From the NCBI GenBank assembly GCA_016713035.1, contig JADJPW010000004.1, positions 186,001 to 250,000 of the forward strand: 64,000 bases of DNA, given 5' to 3'. The notes under the pieces were generated by a model. That model was not told the origin of the DNA, searched no databases, and saw only the letters and a program-made list of their open reading frames with translations. Made by a program: the position numbers and the translations under genes. This document shows, piece by piece, positions 15,080 to 23,339 of the stretch (position 1 is the first letter of the stretch; each line of letters starts with the position of its first letter). Source of the stretch: Verrucomicrobiaceae bacterium. GTDB taxonomy: Bacteria; Verrucomicrobiota; Verrucomicrobiia; Verrucomicrobiales; Verrucomicrobiaceae.

Positions 15080-16900
15080 ATGGACCGCAAAGGCTGGATC
15101 GTCATCATCATGTGCATCATCCTCATGGGGGTGAATGTTTACTACATGCAGGAGAATCAGAAGCTAGCCGCCGCTGCCGCTGAGCAGCAGCGTAGCGCTG
15201 ATGAGAAAACGAAGAAACAGACCGCAGCAGAGAGCCCTGCGGCAGCGGCTACGACGGCCGTTACGACCACGGCGGCAGTTCCTGCGGCTCCTACCACCCC
15301 GGAGCAAAAGCACACGATCACGACAGGCAGCGTGACCTACCACTTCACCACTCGCGGTGGCGGTATCGAGAAGGCTATCCTGGCTGGCACGGATCAAGTC
15401 ACACTCAATGGTCATGCACAGGAGCCCATCGGAGCCCTGCGCCGTGAGCCCGCTGGCGCAGATAACATCACCTACACGATGAAGGAGCCCACAGCTACGG
15501 GCGTGAGCTTTGAAGGTGCCACGAGCGAAGGTGTCCAGGTCACAAAAACTTACAAACTCACACAGGGACAGGCGGCGGATGAGCATCTGCTCGATCTGAC
15601 CGTGACGCTGACCAATAAAGGTGCCGCACAGCATCGCTCGGAGGAGTATTACCTCTTCGCAGGAGCCGCTGCGGCTCTGAATCACGCGGATGAGCGTTAT
15701 CAGGGCTTTTTCTGGAATGATAAAGGCAATGCGAATTACAAACTCTCCACCTATTACGCGAAGGGCTGGTTCAGTGCTGGGGTGACAGAGTTCCGCCAGT
15801 CTTTTCCCGAATTGATCTTTGGCGGCGTGATGAGCCGCTTTTACACGCACATCCTGACCCGCACGACCGATGACAAAGGAGCCCCCGCGAAGCTCTGGTC
15901 CTCACGCCGGAAGCTGCCACAGCCCCTCGACCATGCGCACCAGGGTGATGCGAGCATCGAAGACTTCGCCTACGAGGCCTCGATGAGCCTACCTGTGATC
16001 GATCTGGCCCCAGGCGCTTCGAAAACCGAAAGCTACCAAATTTACCTGGGACCCAAGGAGTATCACCGCCTGAAGTCCATCGATAAGCGGGCGGACAATC
16101 TCGATTTCAATCGCAGTCACGCAATGTACTACGGCTACTTTAGCTGGGTGAGTATTTTCCTCGTCAGCGTGATGCGGTGGATGCACGGCATGGTGGGTAA
16201 TTGGGGCATCGCGGTCATTCTATTGACGATTTTCGTCCGCCTGTGCATCTGGCCTATCCACGCCAAATCCATGCGCACGATGAAGCGCATGGGCCTACTG
16301 GCCCCGATGATGAAGGAGCTGCAGGAGAAGTACAAAGATGATCCCCAGCAGCAGCAGATGGAGGTGATGAAGCTCTACCGTGACTACGGTGTGAACCCTC
16401 TCGGAGGCTGCCTGCCGCTGCTGCTACAGTTCCCCATTTTCATCGGCCTTTATAGCATGCTGGAATATGCCGCAGAGCTACGCGGACATGGCCTCTGGTG
16501 GGTGAAGGATCTCTCTGCGGCAGACACCGTGGCCCAAGTGATGGGCTTCAATATCAATCCGCTGCCGATCATCATGGGACTCACCATGGTGGCTCAGATG
16601 AAGCTGACGCCGCAGCCTGCGACGGTGGATAAGATGCAGCAGCGCTTGTTCATGTTTATGCCGCTGATCTTCCTGTGGTTCAGCTATGATTTCGCCTCTG
16701 CTCTGGCGCTGTATTGGTCCACGCAGAATCTTTTCAGCATCGCCCAGACATGGATCATGAAGCTCTATGTGCCGGAGCCTAAACTGGAAAAGGTGAAGCA
16801 GGCACCGAAGCCAGCGCCGCACAATCCTTTCTTTAACCCTCAAGGCCGCCAAGAGGATAAGAAGAAGACCTCCACACGCCCGCCGAAGCTGGGAGGCTAG
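15080..16900 (+). CDS. yidC: Membrane protein insertase YidC/Oxa1
   Basis: A 606-aa insertase for inner-membrane proteins. It starts with a first helix (GWIVIIMCIILMGVNVYYM), then an Ala/Thr-rich linker and the large periplasmic beta domain. The conserved Oxa1 core follows from about 350: cytoplasmic hairpin SMRTMKRMGLLAPMMKELQE with KYKDDPQQQQ, then GVNPLGGCLPLLLQFPIFIG and helices through LIFLWFSYDFASALALYW. A basic tail ends the protein. It is separated from rpmH-rnpA-yidD by about 12 kb. A 171-base gap upstream holds no gene. Confidence 0.96.
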   Translation: MDRKGWIVIIMCIILMGVNVYYMQENQKLAAAAAEQQRSADEKTKKQTAAESPAAAATTAVTTTAAVPAAPTTPEQKHTITTGSVTYHFTTRGGGIEKAILAGTDQVTLNGHAQEPIGALRREPAGADNITYTMKEPTATGVSFEGATSEGVQVTKTYKLTQGQAADEHLLDLTVTLTNKGAAQHRSEEYYLFAGAAAALNHADERYQGFFWNDKGNANYKLSTYYAKGWFSAGVTEFRQSFPELIFGGVMSRFYTHILTRTTDDKGAPAKLWSSRRKLPQPLDHAHQGDASIEDFAYEASMSLPVIDLAPGASKTESYQIYLGPKEYHRLKSIDKRADNLDFNRSHAMYYGYFSWVSIFLVSVMRWMHGMVGNWGIAVILLTIFVRLCIWPIHAKSMRTMKRMGLLAPMMKELQEKYKDDPQQQQMEVMKLYRDYGVNPLGGCLPLLLQFPIFIGLYSMLEYAAELRGHGLWWVKDLSAADTVAQVMGFNINPLPIIMGLTMVAQMKLTPQPATVDKMQQRLFMFMPLIFLWFSYDFASALALYWSTQNLFSIAQTWIMKLYVPEPKLEKVKQAPKPAPHNPFFNPQGRQEDKKKTSTRPPKLGG

Positions 16901-16904
16901 GCCA

Positions 16905-17186
16905 TCAAGAGTCTCGCCGGATGAAAAAGCCGCCCAGGTCCTTCTGCATGGCTACATCTGAGGTGTCATGCTCCCGGATGTGAGAGCGTAGGTCGCTCTC
17001 GAGAATAGCGGTGAGAAAAGCATCAAGCTCATCCGCTTCAGATGCCTGTGCATGCAGCTCGACACGACCATCTGGCAGATTTTTGACCCAACCGCAGACG
17101 TCATAGCCACTGGCGATGCGCTTGACGGCAAAACGAAAACCGACGCCCTGCACACGGCCACTGTAAAAGACACTTTTGGCGGCCAT
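16905..17186 (-). CDS. acyP: Acylphosphatase
   Basis: A 93-aa enzyme hydrolysing acyl phosphates in the cytoplasm. The signature GRVQGVGFR (10-18, catalytic Arg18) and GWVKNLPDGRVE (catalytic Asn36) are intact, and length fits the family. I chose ATG 17186 (MAAKSVFYSG); the longer frame upstream overlaps the preceding gene's end. It lies four bases from the convergent yidC stop and just downstream of the coiled-coil protein gene, so it is probably the last gene of that unit. Confidence 0.93.
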   Translation of the reverse strand: MAAKSVFYSGRVQGVGFRFAVKRIASGYDVCGWVKNLPDGRVELHAQASEADELDAFLTAILESDLRSHIREHDTSDVAMQKDLGGFFIRRDS

Positions 17187-17190
17187 GGAA

Positions 17191-18664
17191 TCAACGAGTG
17201 GCTGGAGTAGGGCTGAGGAACTTTTGCCGCAGCTTTTCACGAGTGGCGGCATCTGCGGTATCAAGCAGGAGGACTCCTGCACCATCCAGATTCCGCGTGA
17301 GCTGGATGAAGCGGCCTGCGGCCTCAAACTGCATGTCCGTAGGCTCACCCGAAGATGACGCTGGGAGTCCATGACGCCCCACCAGCACGGCAGACATAGC
17401 TTTGTGGAACGCCATGGCGTGATCGGCATCCTTAAACAAGGTCTGCCATGCGGCGTGATGACGCTTGGCGGAGGGGCCAGCCTCCCATGCTAATACACGG
17501 TCCGTGACGAGGCCGGTCGCCGCGAGTGCAGCGTTCTCATCTGTATTGTGCGTGCGCAAAACGGTGAGGCAGATGAATTTGCCCAACTGGTCGTCCCAAA
17601 ATGGATCACGACCATCAAGCTGAACATTTTGGCCACCTAGCTTTGGAATCGTGGGAGCAACTTCTGTGAAGGCTAGATAGGCCTCTGGATCTGTGAGCTC
17701 AGAACAAGAAATGGGTGGCTTGCTGTAAGCTGCATTTAATTGCCCGAAACTGCCCGCACTGTGCAGAGCCTGCGCAAACTCGAAGCCCCGCGTAAAGGGG
17801 AAGAGCACCATCTCACGCAGGAGATTGGGGACGGGGATTTGATTGAGCGGATGATCTGGGTCGTCAGCGGGAAAAGAGGCATCTTTAGGCGCGGCCTTGG
17901 GCTCCTGGAGCGAAAAAAGGAAGCGTGTGAGTCCTGCATCACCAGCGAGGAGCCCCTCGCGTGCGAGGCGCCGATCGGTGCTCAGAGGGGCCGCGCTCCT
18001 TCGGGAAAAGAACGGGGCCGTATTCTCGCAATAGCTGGCCATAGGCGATGGCGAGGGCTTCATCTGGCGGCGCGGCAGGCGGTGGGTCGCTCTGTGGATC
18101 GACGGTGAACATGGTTCCACTGGTCTCATCATACCATCCTCCAAGCTGGCGGGTCAATAAGGTGGCCTGTAGAGGTAAGGGATCGACTTCCTCAGGTATC
18201 CAACCGAGGGTGGCGAGTGCTCTGGCAAACCGCTGCGGCTGATCGCCTGGCATTTTATTCCGCAGCCACTGGAGAATCGCTTTTTCGACTTCCGCCTCTC
18301 TCACGGGAGTGGTCACTAGTGGCAGAGCCTTGATTTTGCGGAATTTCATCATCTCGACCCCCATCCCGACGAAGTCTGGAGCGAGTCCATCTTCACCTGG
18401 CAGCGTCTCTGCGCCGGCTTTCATTCCCAGCGTGCCCAGCTTCTGGATAAGTGCGGCATTTTCATCCTGAAGCACATCGACCTGCCCCTGGAGGTACTCG
18501 ATCTGTCCCTGGAGCAGGCCTACTTGCTTGCGGAGGCTCTCGACCTCCCCTGCACCTGCGGAAATGAGTGCCTCACGGCTTTTTTCGCCTCCGCCAAGCC
18601 AAACCGCCGCGCCACCCCCCAGGATGAGGAGAATAAGCAGCAACAAAGCAGGAGAAATTTTCAT
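17191..18664 (-). CDS. Unknown membrane-anchored coiled-coil protein, frameshifted
   Basis: The N-terminal part (ATG 18664) has one membrane helix (LLLLILLILGGGAAVWLGGG) and a coiled coil at about 38-75 (ESLRKQVGLLQGQIEYLQGQ and onward), then a globular region. The reading continues in another frame to 17191. Removing one base of the GGGG run at 17987-17990 (CCCC on the coding strand) joins LFPKERG to PLSTDRRLAREGLLAG, giving about 490 residues. The C-terminal domain is soluble with no motif I recognise. Probably an exported protein held by its N-terminal helix. Followed within five bases by the acylphosphatase gene. Confidence 0.7.
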
Positions 18665-18682
18665 GAATCAACGATACGCGGC

Positions 18683-18973
18683 TCAATCCCGAGTTTCCTG
18701 CTCCATGCGCTCACTGAGCCACTGCTTCATCATGCTTTGATAATTGAGATACCGCCTGCGTGCGATGCGCTTGATGCGGCTGAGCATGCGCGGATCAAAT
18801 CGCAATGTGATGGTGGTCGATTCCCGGACATCACTCCGATGCAGAGAAGCCTGCATGATGCGCGGATCAAGCTGGTGCAATGCCCAGAACTGAATCTCTG
18901 CCTCCTCGGTGGGGAAGTCGGGTACTTCCTTCCAGGAGCGGAGTGTAGTCATATCAGGTACAAAGTCAGCCAT
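18683..18973 (-). CDS. BrnA/CopG-type antitoxin
   Basis: A 96-aa protein with the layout of CopG-type antitoxins of BrnT toxins: an N-terminal toxin-binding part (RSWKEVPDFPTEEAEIQFWA) and a C-terminal ribbon-helix-helix (STTITLRFDPRMLSRIKRIA, then RRRYLNYQSMMKQWLSERM). It follows the toxin gene by 31 bases, same strand. Such antitoxins bind both toxin and promoter DNA, so self-repression is expected from the family. Confidence 0.78.
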   Translation of the reverse strand: MADFVPDMTTLRSWKEVPDFPTEEAEIQFWALHQLDPRIMQASLHRSDVRESTTITLRFDPRMLSRIKRIARRRYLNYQSMMKQWLSERMEQETRD

Positions 18974-19004
18974 GTGATGCGGAGGGAAATGTGGGCGTGC
19001 TAGA

Positions 19005-19283
19005 TCAAATGTCCTCGGCTTTTTTCCGCTCGAAGAACTCGTGCTCCGCAGTGGTCATGAGTCGAGCAAAAACGACGCGATAGCGCTTCCCATCCGTCCA
19101 AAATACGCTGAACACTGGGCGTCCCTGTAGTGATTTACCCAGGTTGTAGTAACGGGCCTCCGAGCCTGCCGACTGATCATCAGGCATGAGCTTGAGGGAA
19201 AATGGATCCTCGAAGGACTCTTCAATGTCCTTCGGCGGAAGCTGGGTGAGATCAAATGCGGCTCCTAGCCAGTCAAACTCCAT
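19005..19283 (-). CDS. BrnT-like ribonuclease toxin
   Basis: A 92-aa protein of the BrnT family (RelE-like fold). Family features: FDWLGAAFDL at the start, ESFEDPFSL, ARYYNLGKSLQGRPVFSVFW and the final RVVFARLMTTAEHEFFERKK. BrnT toxins cleave RNA and are the first gene of brnTA operons, which matches the order here. The first ~20 residues differ from typical BrnT, so the exact subtype is unsure. Confidence 0.75.
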   Translation of the reverse strand: MEFDWLGAAFDLTQLPPKDIEESFEDPFSLKLMPDDQSAGSEARYYNLGKSLQGRPVFSVFWTDGKRYRVVFARLMTTAEHEFFERKKAEDI

Positions 19284-19304
19284 GTGGGGCGGATTGTGGG
19301 CGGG

Positions 19305-19685
19305 TTATTTCTTGTACTCGATGAGTTCTATCTCATATCCCTCTGGGGCGTCAATAAAAGCAAAGGTACCACTAGAACTAGGCGTGGGACCATCTGAGAG
19401 GGGGAATCCTAACGCAGCGGCGTGCCGAGCAAACGCCTCCAAATTTTCAACTTCAAACGCGAGATGCGTGAGGTCAGAGCAAAAGGAAACAGGCCCACTG
19501 GCGGGAAAGGAACATATTTCAATGAGTTCATCACTGTTGGGCGTGCGCAAAAAAACCAATTCAGATCCTCGTGGCGATTTATGCCTGCGAATTTCTTCCA
19601 AACCAAGGACTTGTGTGTAGAAGGAAACGGTTTTTTCGAGGTTATTCACCCGGTAGCGAGTGTGCAGTAGTTTTTTGACGTGCAT
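19305..19685 (-). CDS. VOC-family lactoylglutathione lyase-like protein
   Basis: A 126-aa single glyoxalase-fold protein. MHVKKLLHTRYRVNNLEKTV has the first metal ligand His8; FYTQVLGLEE, the DLTHLAFEV His, and the final GYEIELIEY Glu complete the usual metal site. Likely function is methylglyoxal detoxification or a related reaction; VOC enzymes are diverse. ATG 19685 fits the family start; longer frames upstream add unlikely residues. Confidence 0.85.
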   Translation of the reverse strand: MHVKKLLHTRYRVNNLEKTVSFYTQVLGLEEIRRHKSPRGSELVFLRTPNSDELIEICSFPASGPVSFCSDLTHLAFEVENLEAFARHAAALGFPLSDGPTPSSSGTFAFIDAPEGYEIELIEYKK

Positions 19686-19770
19686 GGCAAGTTTCAGAAA
19701 AGGCTGAGCAGATGATATAGCACATCTTATCGCATCCCGCCGCCACAAGGACATCAAAACAATCATCTCA

Positions 19771-19808
19771 AAAAGAAAAACCCCGTCCTGAGTTACTCAG
19801 AACGGGGT
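19771..19808 (-). terminator. Rho-independent terminator of the secreted-protein gene
   Basis: Arms at 19780-19792 and 19796-19808 (ACCCCGTCCTGAG and CTCAGAACGGGGT) pair over 13 positions with one mismatch around a 3-base loop. On the minus strand the stem is followed by TTTTCTTTTT. It sits 23 bases after the stop of the gene at 19831-21144, the expected place. Confidence 0.85.
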
Positions 19809-19830
19809 AAGAAGCTTCAAAAAGAACGGA

Positions 19831-21144
19831 TTACTTGCCTCCATTCGAGACAGGACCGTTGGAACCACCGCCACCGAGGGAGGGCGCTCCACCGAAGGGA
19901 TTGCCGGAAATCGGACCAGGCTGGCCGCCTTGACCTGGCTGGCCACCTACTCCAGGTTGACCAGACTGTCCGCCTCCGGGTTGGCCAGACTGTCCATCTC
20001 CAGGTTGGCCACCACTTTGACCATCAGCGGGATTAGGCGGACCTGGCTCTGGGTCGCCAGCGATAGCATCCTGCTGGGCTGCTTGCTGATCTGCATTATC
20101 GCCTTCGATCGGACTCTGGTCTGAGTTGCCACCAGGGCCACCGCCATCACGGTCAGGCTGGACAGTTCCATTGCCCACGATATTGGCACCGTTTGTTTCA
20201 AACGCCGGAGGATTGAAGTCAGGCTCCCAGCGCATGGCGAGGTAACGAGTCTTTACGGAACCATCTGAAGGATAGGCCTTGATCACGCCTCTGCCCTGGG
20301 GGTCTTCTGCTGCGGCCACGGGGACCTTGGTATTGAATTCAGCTGGGTCAAAAGCCAGACGTCCACGCCAATCTTCGGATTCTGGCAGGCGATCGAACGA
20401 GAAAACTTCAAAGCGAACTGGGCGGGGAGAGTGAATCGAGCCAAACTCATTGAGAATACGAAGCTGACCCAGATCATAGATCAACGTGCGGTAACGCTCT
20501 TCGGATTCAGGGAATGAGAATTTGTTAAAGGTTGCAGCAGTATCTAGGCCACCCAATGGTTTGGGGGAGGCATAAATCACGCGAGTGCCCCCAATTCCAG
20601 CGAAGTTAACAGGATAACCACCCTTGCCATCCGCTGTTTGCTTAACGGTATAATTGCGATCAGCCTCGTCGCCCGTCATTTGGAAGTGACGAATGCTACC
20701 ACCTTTTGAGAGAACGAGGTCGAGTCGAACATACTTGGCTTGGATTCCAGCGAATGCGAAGGTGATCTCTCGGTCAGAGGCGGTGAACACTTTTTCGTCT
20801 AGAGTCGCCCATGTCTTCTTATCAGCACTACCAGATAGAGTAGCGCGGCCTTCCACGCCATCATTGACGAAAGAAGAGCGTGAAATCAGGATAGGCTTGC
20901 CTAGGTTGATGATCGCATTGCTATTGCCAGCAGCGACTGTGCAACCCTCCGTGACGTCCACTGAAAGCAGAGCCTGAGATCTACCAATGCCGCTAGTGCT
21001 CTCAAGGGTTGCTGTTGAAATCATTCCTTTGGCACCATTTTCCAGAGGACGGTCTTTCAGAGTTGGAAGGCGCTGCCATTTGGCTTCGGCAACATTTGCG
21101 GTCAGCAGACCAGCAACAAGTAAGATGGGTAGTGTAGGCTTCAT
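19831..21144 (-). CDS. Secreted protein with discoidin-like domain and Gly/Pro/Gln tail
   Basis: A 437-aa exported protein with a signal peptide (LPILLVAGLLTANVAEA, about 5-21). Residues ~45-155 resemble an F5/8-type C (discoidin-like) carbohydrate-binding fold (NDGVEGRATLSGSADKKTW, KYVRLDLVL). A second beta-rich region follows. From about 345 the protein is low complexity, with GQSGQPGG-type units. Its own terminator lies at 19771-19808, and 176 bases of AT-rich DNA separate it from the divergent gene at 21321, so it is monocistronic. Function unknown; possibly surface attachment. Confidence 0.7.
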   Translation of the reverse strand: MKPTLPILLVAGLLTANVAEAKWQRLPTLKDRPLENGAKGMISTATLESTSGIGRSQALLSVDVTEGCTVAAGNSNAIINLGKPILISRSSFVNDGVEGRATLSGSADKKTWATLDEKVFTASDREITFAFAGIQAKYVRLDLVLSKGGSIRHFQMTGDEADRNYTVKQTADGKGGYPVNFAGIGGTRVIYASPKPLGGLDTAATFNKFSFPESEERYRTLIYDLGQLRILNEFGSIHSPRPVRFEVFSFDRLPESEDWRGRLAFDPAEFNTKVPVAAAEDPQGRGVIKAYPSDGSVKTRYLAMRWEPDFNPPAFETNGANIVGNGTVQPDRDGGGPGGNSDQSPIEGDNADQQAAQQDAIAGDPEPGPPNPADGQSGGQPGDGQSGQPGGGQSGQPGVGGQPGQGGQPGPISGNPFGGAPSLGGGGSNGPVSNGGK

Positions 21145-21320
21145 GTGATGACTGAAACAGGCTGTCAGTTTTGGATGGCGGAGACCGGGAGTACGTTCGT
21201 TTTTAATCTATTTAAGGAAGAGTTAACCACAAATCGGCGAGGCTGTAAATCTTTTTTTAGCCCAAGGTTCGCATAAAGAATTTATTTGATCTGTTGTAAT
21301 ATTCATATATTTAATACATT

Positions 21321-21992
21321 GTGAAATGCCCCTGCTGCTCAACACCTCTCCCAACGAACGCCTCACACTTGTGTGAGAAATGTGGGTTTTCAGCAGCTAA
21401 ACTGAAAAATTATCTGGGTGACCAGTGGATACGCCTGGAGAGAATCACTGACGCGGCGCACTTGCTGCGCTTGGAGGAGCACCAGGCATGCGAATTGGCG
21501 TTGGATGACTTTGAGAGGGCTTTCCCTCAAGCTTTTATCGCCATTTATTTGGGGGCGCTTCCCAATGAAATTAATGTATCGGAATTGGGGTTTTGGCTTC
21601 TCAATCAAGGTGCTTTTCACACCCATCTCTTAGAAAAGCGCAATGATTATGGCCTGGTGCTTGTTATCGACCCTTTCACCCGTTCCTTGGCTTTGACCGC
21701 AGGCTACGGTATCGAACCCTGCCTCCATCAAAAAAAGACCCAGCAGATCCTCAAATCTGTAGCTGGATCCCTGGCCAAAAATAATACGGGAGAAGCCTTG
21801 CTGTGCATGATTGCAGATCTGAGAACCCTCCTTCAAAGAGCAGCGGTAAAGCAACCCCGTAGCCCAAAAACGGGTTCGGATCACGGATTGGACGTGCAGC
21901 CACTGCGCACTGGTCACAGAATGGGCTCTCACCTCTCACCTCTCACGCGAAAAGGTAACTCACTCACAGCTTCGCTAAATGAAGGCGGGTAA
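21321..21992 (+). CDS. Zinc-ribbon protein with TPM-like domain
   Basis: A 223-aa protein from a GTG start. Four cysteines form a zinc ribbon (CPCCSTPLP, then CEKCGFS). Residues ~45-165 resemble the TPM domain (FIAIYLGALP, YGLVLVIDPFTRSLALTAGY, GIEPCL). The tail is hydrophilic. The next gene, 21 bases on, also has a TPM-like segment plus a membrane anchor, so the two may form a complex. The AT-rich stretch before it (21145-21320) probably holds promoters for both divergent genes; I see no clean consensus. Confidence 0.6.
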   Translation: MKCPCCSTPLPTNASHLCEKCGFSAAKLKNYLGDQWIRLERITDAAHLLRLEEHQACELALDDFERAFPQAFIAIYLGALPNEINVSELGFWLLNQGAFHTHLLEKRNDYGLVLVIDPFTRSLALTAGYGIEPCLHQKKTQQILKSVAGSLAKNNTGEALLCMIADLRTLLQRAAVKQPRSPKTGSDHGLDVQPLRTGHRMGSHLSPLTRKGNSLTASLNEGG

Positions 21993-22013
21993 ATTCCAAA
22001 AGTAGAAAATCAA

Positions 22014-23225
22014 ATGTCCCTGCTCACACAACTCCAGCTCACTCGATTTTCGGAGCCTTGTGCTTCCGTGGTGGGTTGTGGGGTGATTAGAGGCAGCGTT
22101 TTATCCATCTTGCTCCTCCTAGTCACTTGCATTCCTCCTTGTCTGTTTGGGGATGAGTTACCACTGCCGCGATGGACAGAGGACGAGTTGCGCTCATTCC
22201 ATGAGGCTCAGAATGGTGGACTGAACTTAAGCGGAACACTCCTTCCCGATGCCACGCAGCAAAGTACTGAACTAGGAGACTTCACACTTAGCGGTCCTTT
22301 GAAAACGGGGCCAAAGCTCGAGGAATTACCCTCCACGCTACTGCCCGGCATCAATTACGGACTGAGTGAAGAGCACCTACGCCTTTTCCTGCCGAACTCG
22401 CCCTCTCTTTCTACTGAAATCGCCCCGTCTGCTCCCTCCATCCGAGGTCCGACACCCTCGGCCATGCTACGGAACACGACGCCGGAATTCATGCAGATCG
22501 CTGCCGATGCGCTCCCCCAAGAGTTCTTGATCGACCCAGATTCACTTATTTCAGAAGTGCCGGCCGAGGAAATGACACGCTTCCTGGAATTCCACGCACG
22601 AGACGCACGAATCCGGATTTTTGTCCTTGTTTTGCCAAGTGATCGACAAATCCCAACCGTGGCAGAATTAGAAAAGGCTGCTGGCGGCACTTTGACCCGT
22701 ACGGACTCCTGCCTCGTGGCTTTTCCACTTTCGGAGCCATGGCGTGCGAGACTTTTTGTGAGTAAATCCGTCCATGAGCAAACCAGCGCAAGTTTCCTTT
22801 CGGAGACGGCGCATGCCTGCCTACGCAACGCACTCGAAGTCCGCGACCCCGTGGATCAGCTTCAGCAGTTCTGCACTGAACTCTCCACTCGGCTTTTTTG
22901 GCTTCAGCAAACTCTCATCGGGGAACGCCGCAAAAGCGGTGAAACTCAGCCACTCCGCGAAATGGCCCTTCAGCAATCTGCCGACTCATTTTCTGGGGCA
23001 TTGACGCCGTCGCTGAGTTTGTTTTCGATAGGCTGGCGTTCTGTCATTCTACTGGTGCTATTGCTGCTGACGGTCACAGGCATCGCACTCTGGATGGTGA
23101 GACGATTCCTACTTTGGAGCCGCTTGCAGCGACAGAACCATATTTGGCTGCTTCCAGAAGTGGAGCCCACCTCACGTCTAGGTGGGGCCTTCACGGGGGG
23201 CGGTGGATTTATGATTCGTTATTAA
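22014..23225 (+). CDS. Membrane-anchored TPM-like protein
   Basis: A 403-aa protein with an N-terminal signal/anchor helix (SVLSILLLLVTCIPPCLF, about 30-47), a linker rich in Ser/Pro, a TPM-like domain at about 180-300 (RFLEFHARDARIRIFVLVLP), and a C-terminal helix (SVILLVLLLLTVTGIALWMV, ~345-364) followed by a Gly-rich end (GGAFTGGGGFMIRY). Gly-rich tails of this type are common after TPM domains. Pairs with the preceding gene. Role unknown. Confidence 0.6.
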   Translation: MSLLTQLQLTRFSEPCASVVGCGVIRGSVLSILLLLVTCIPPCLFGDELPLPRWTEDELRSFHEAQNGGLNLSGTLLPDATQQSTELGDFTLSGPLKTGPKLEELPSTLLPGINYGLSEEHLRLFLPNSPSLSTEIAPSAPSIRGPTPSAMLRNTTPEFMQIAADALPQEFLIDPDSLISEVPAEEMTRFLEFHARDARIRIFVLVLPSDRQIPTVAELEKAAGGTLTRTDSCLVAFPLSEPWRARLFVSKSVHEQTSASFLSETAHACLRNALEVRDPVDQLQQFCTELSTRLFWLQQTLIGERRKSGETQPLREMALQQSADSFSGALTPSLSLFSIGWRSVILLVLLLLTVTGIALWMVRRFLLWSRLQRQNHIWLLPEVEPTSRLGGAFTGGGGFMIRY

Positions 23226-23339
23226 GCTAAGTTTTACGCACCGACATGGCCTCAAAAAAGCTTTACTAACTCTAAAAATTCGCATTGTCGAAACAGAAAA
23301 AGACCACCATATTTACAAGATTAATCTGCATTTCTCATC

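Noticed and set aside
21286..21313. Promoter upstream of 21321 (TTGATC with TATATT or TATTTA)
   Set aside because: Spacer of 14 bases for the better -10, or only 3/6 match with proper spacing.
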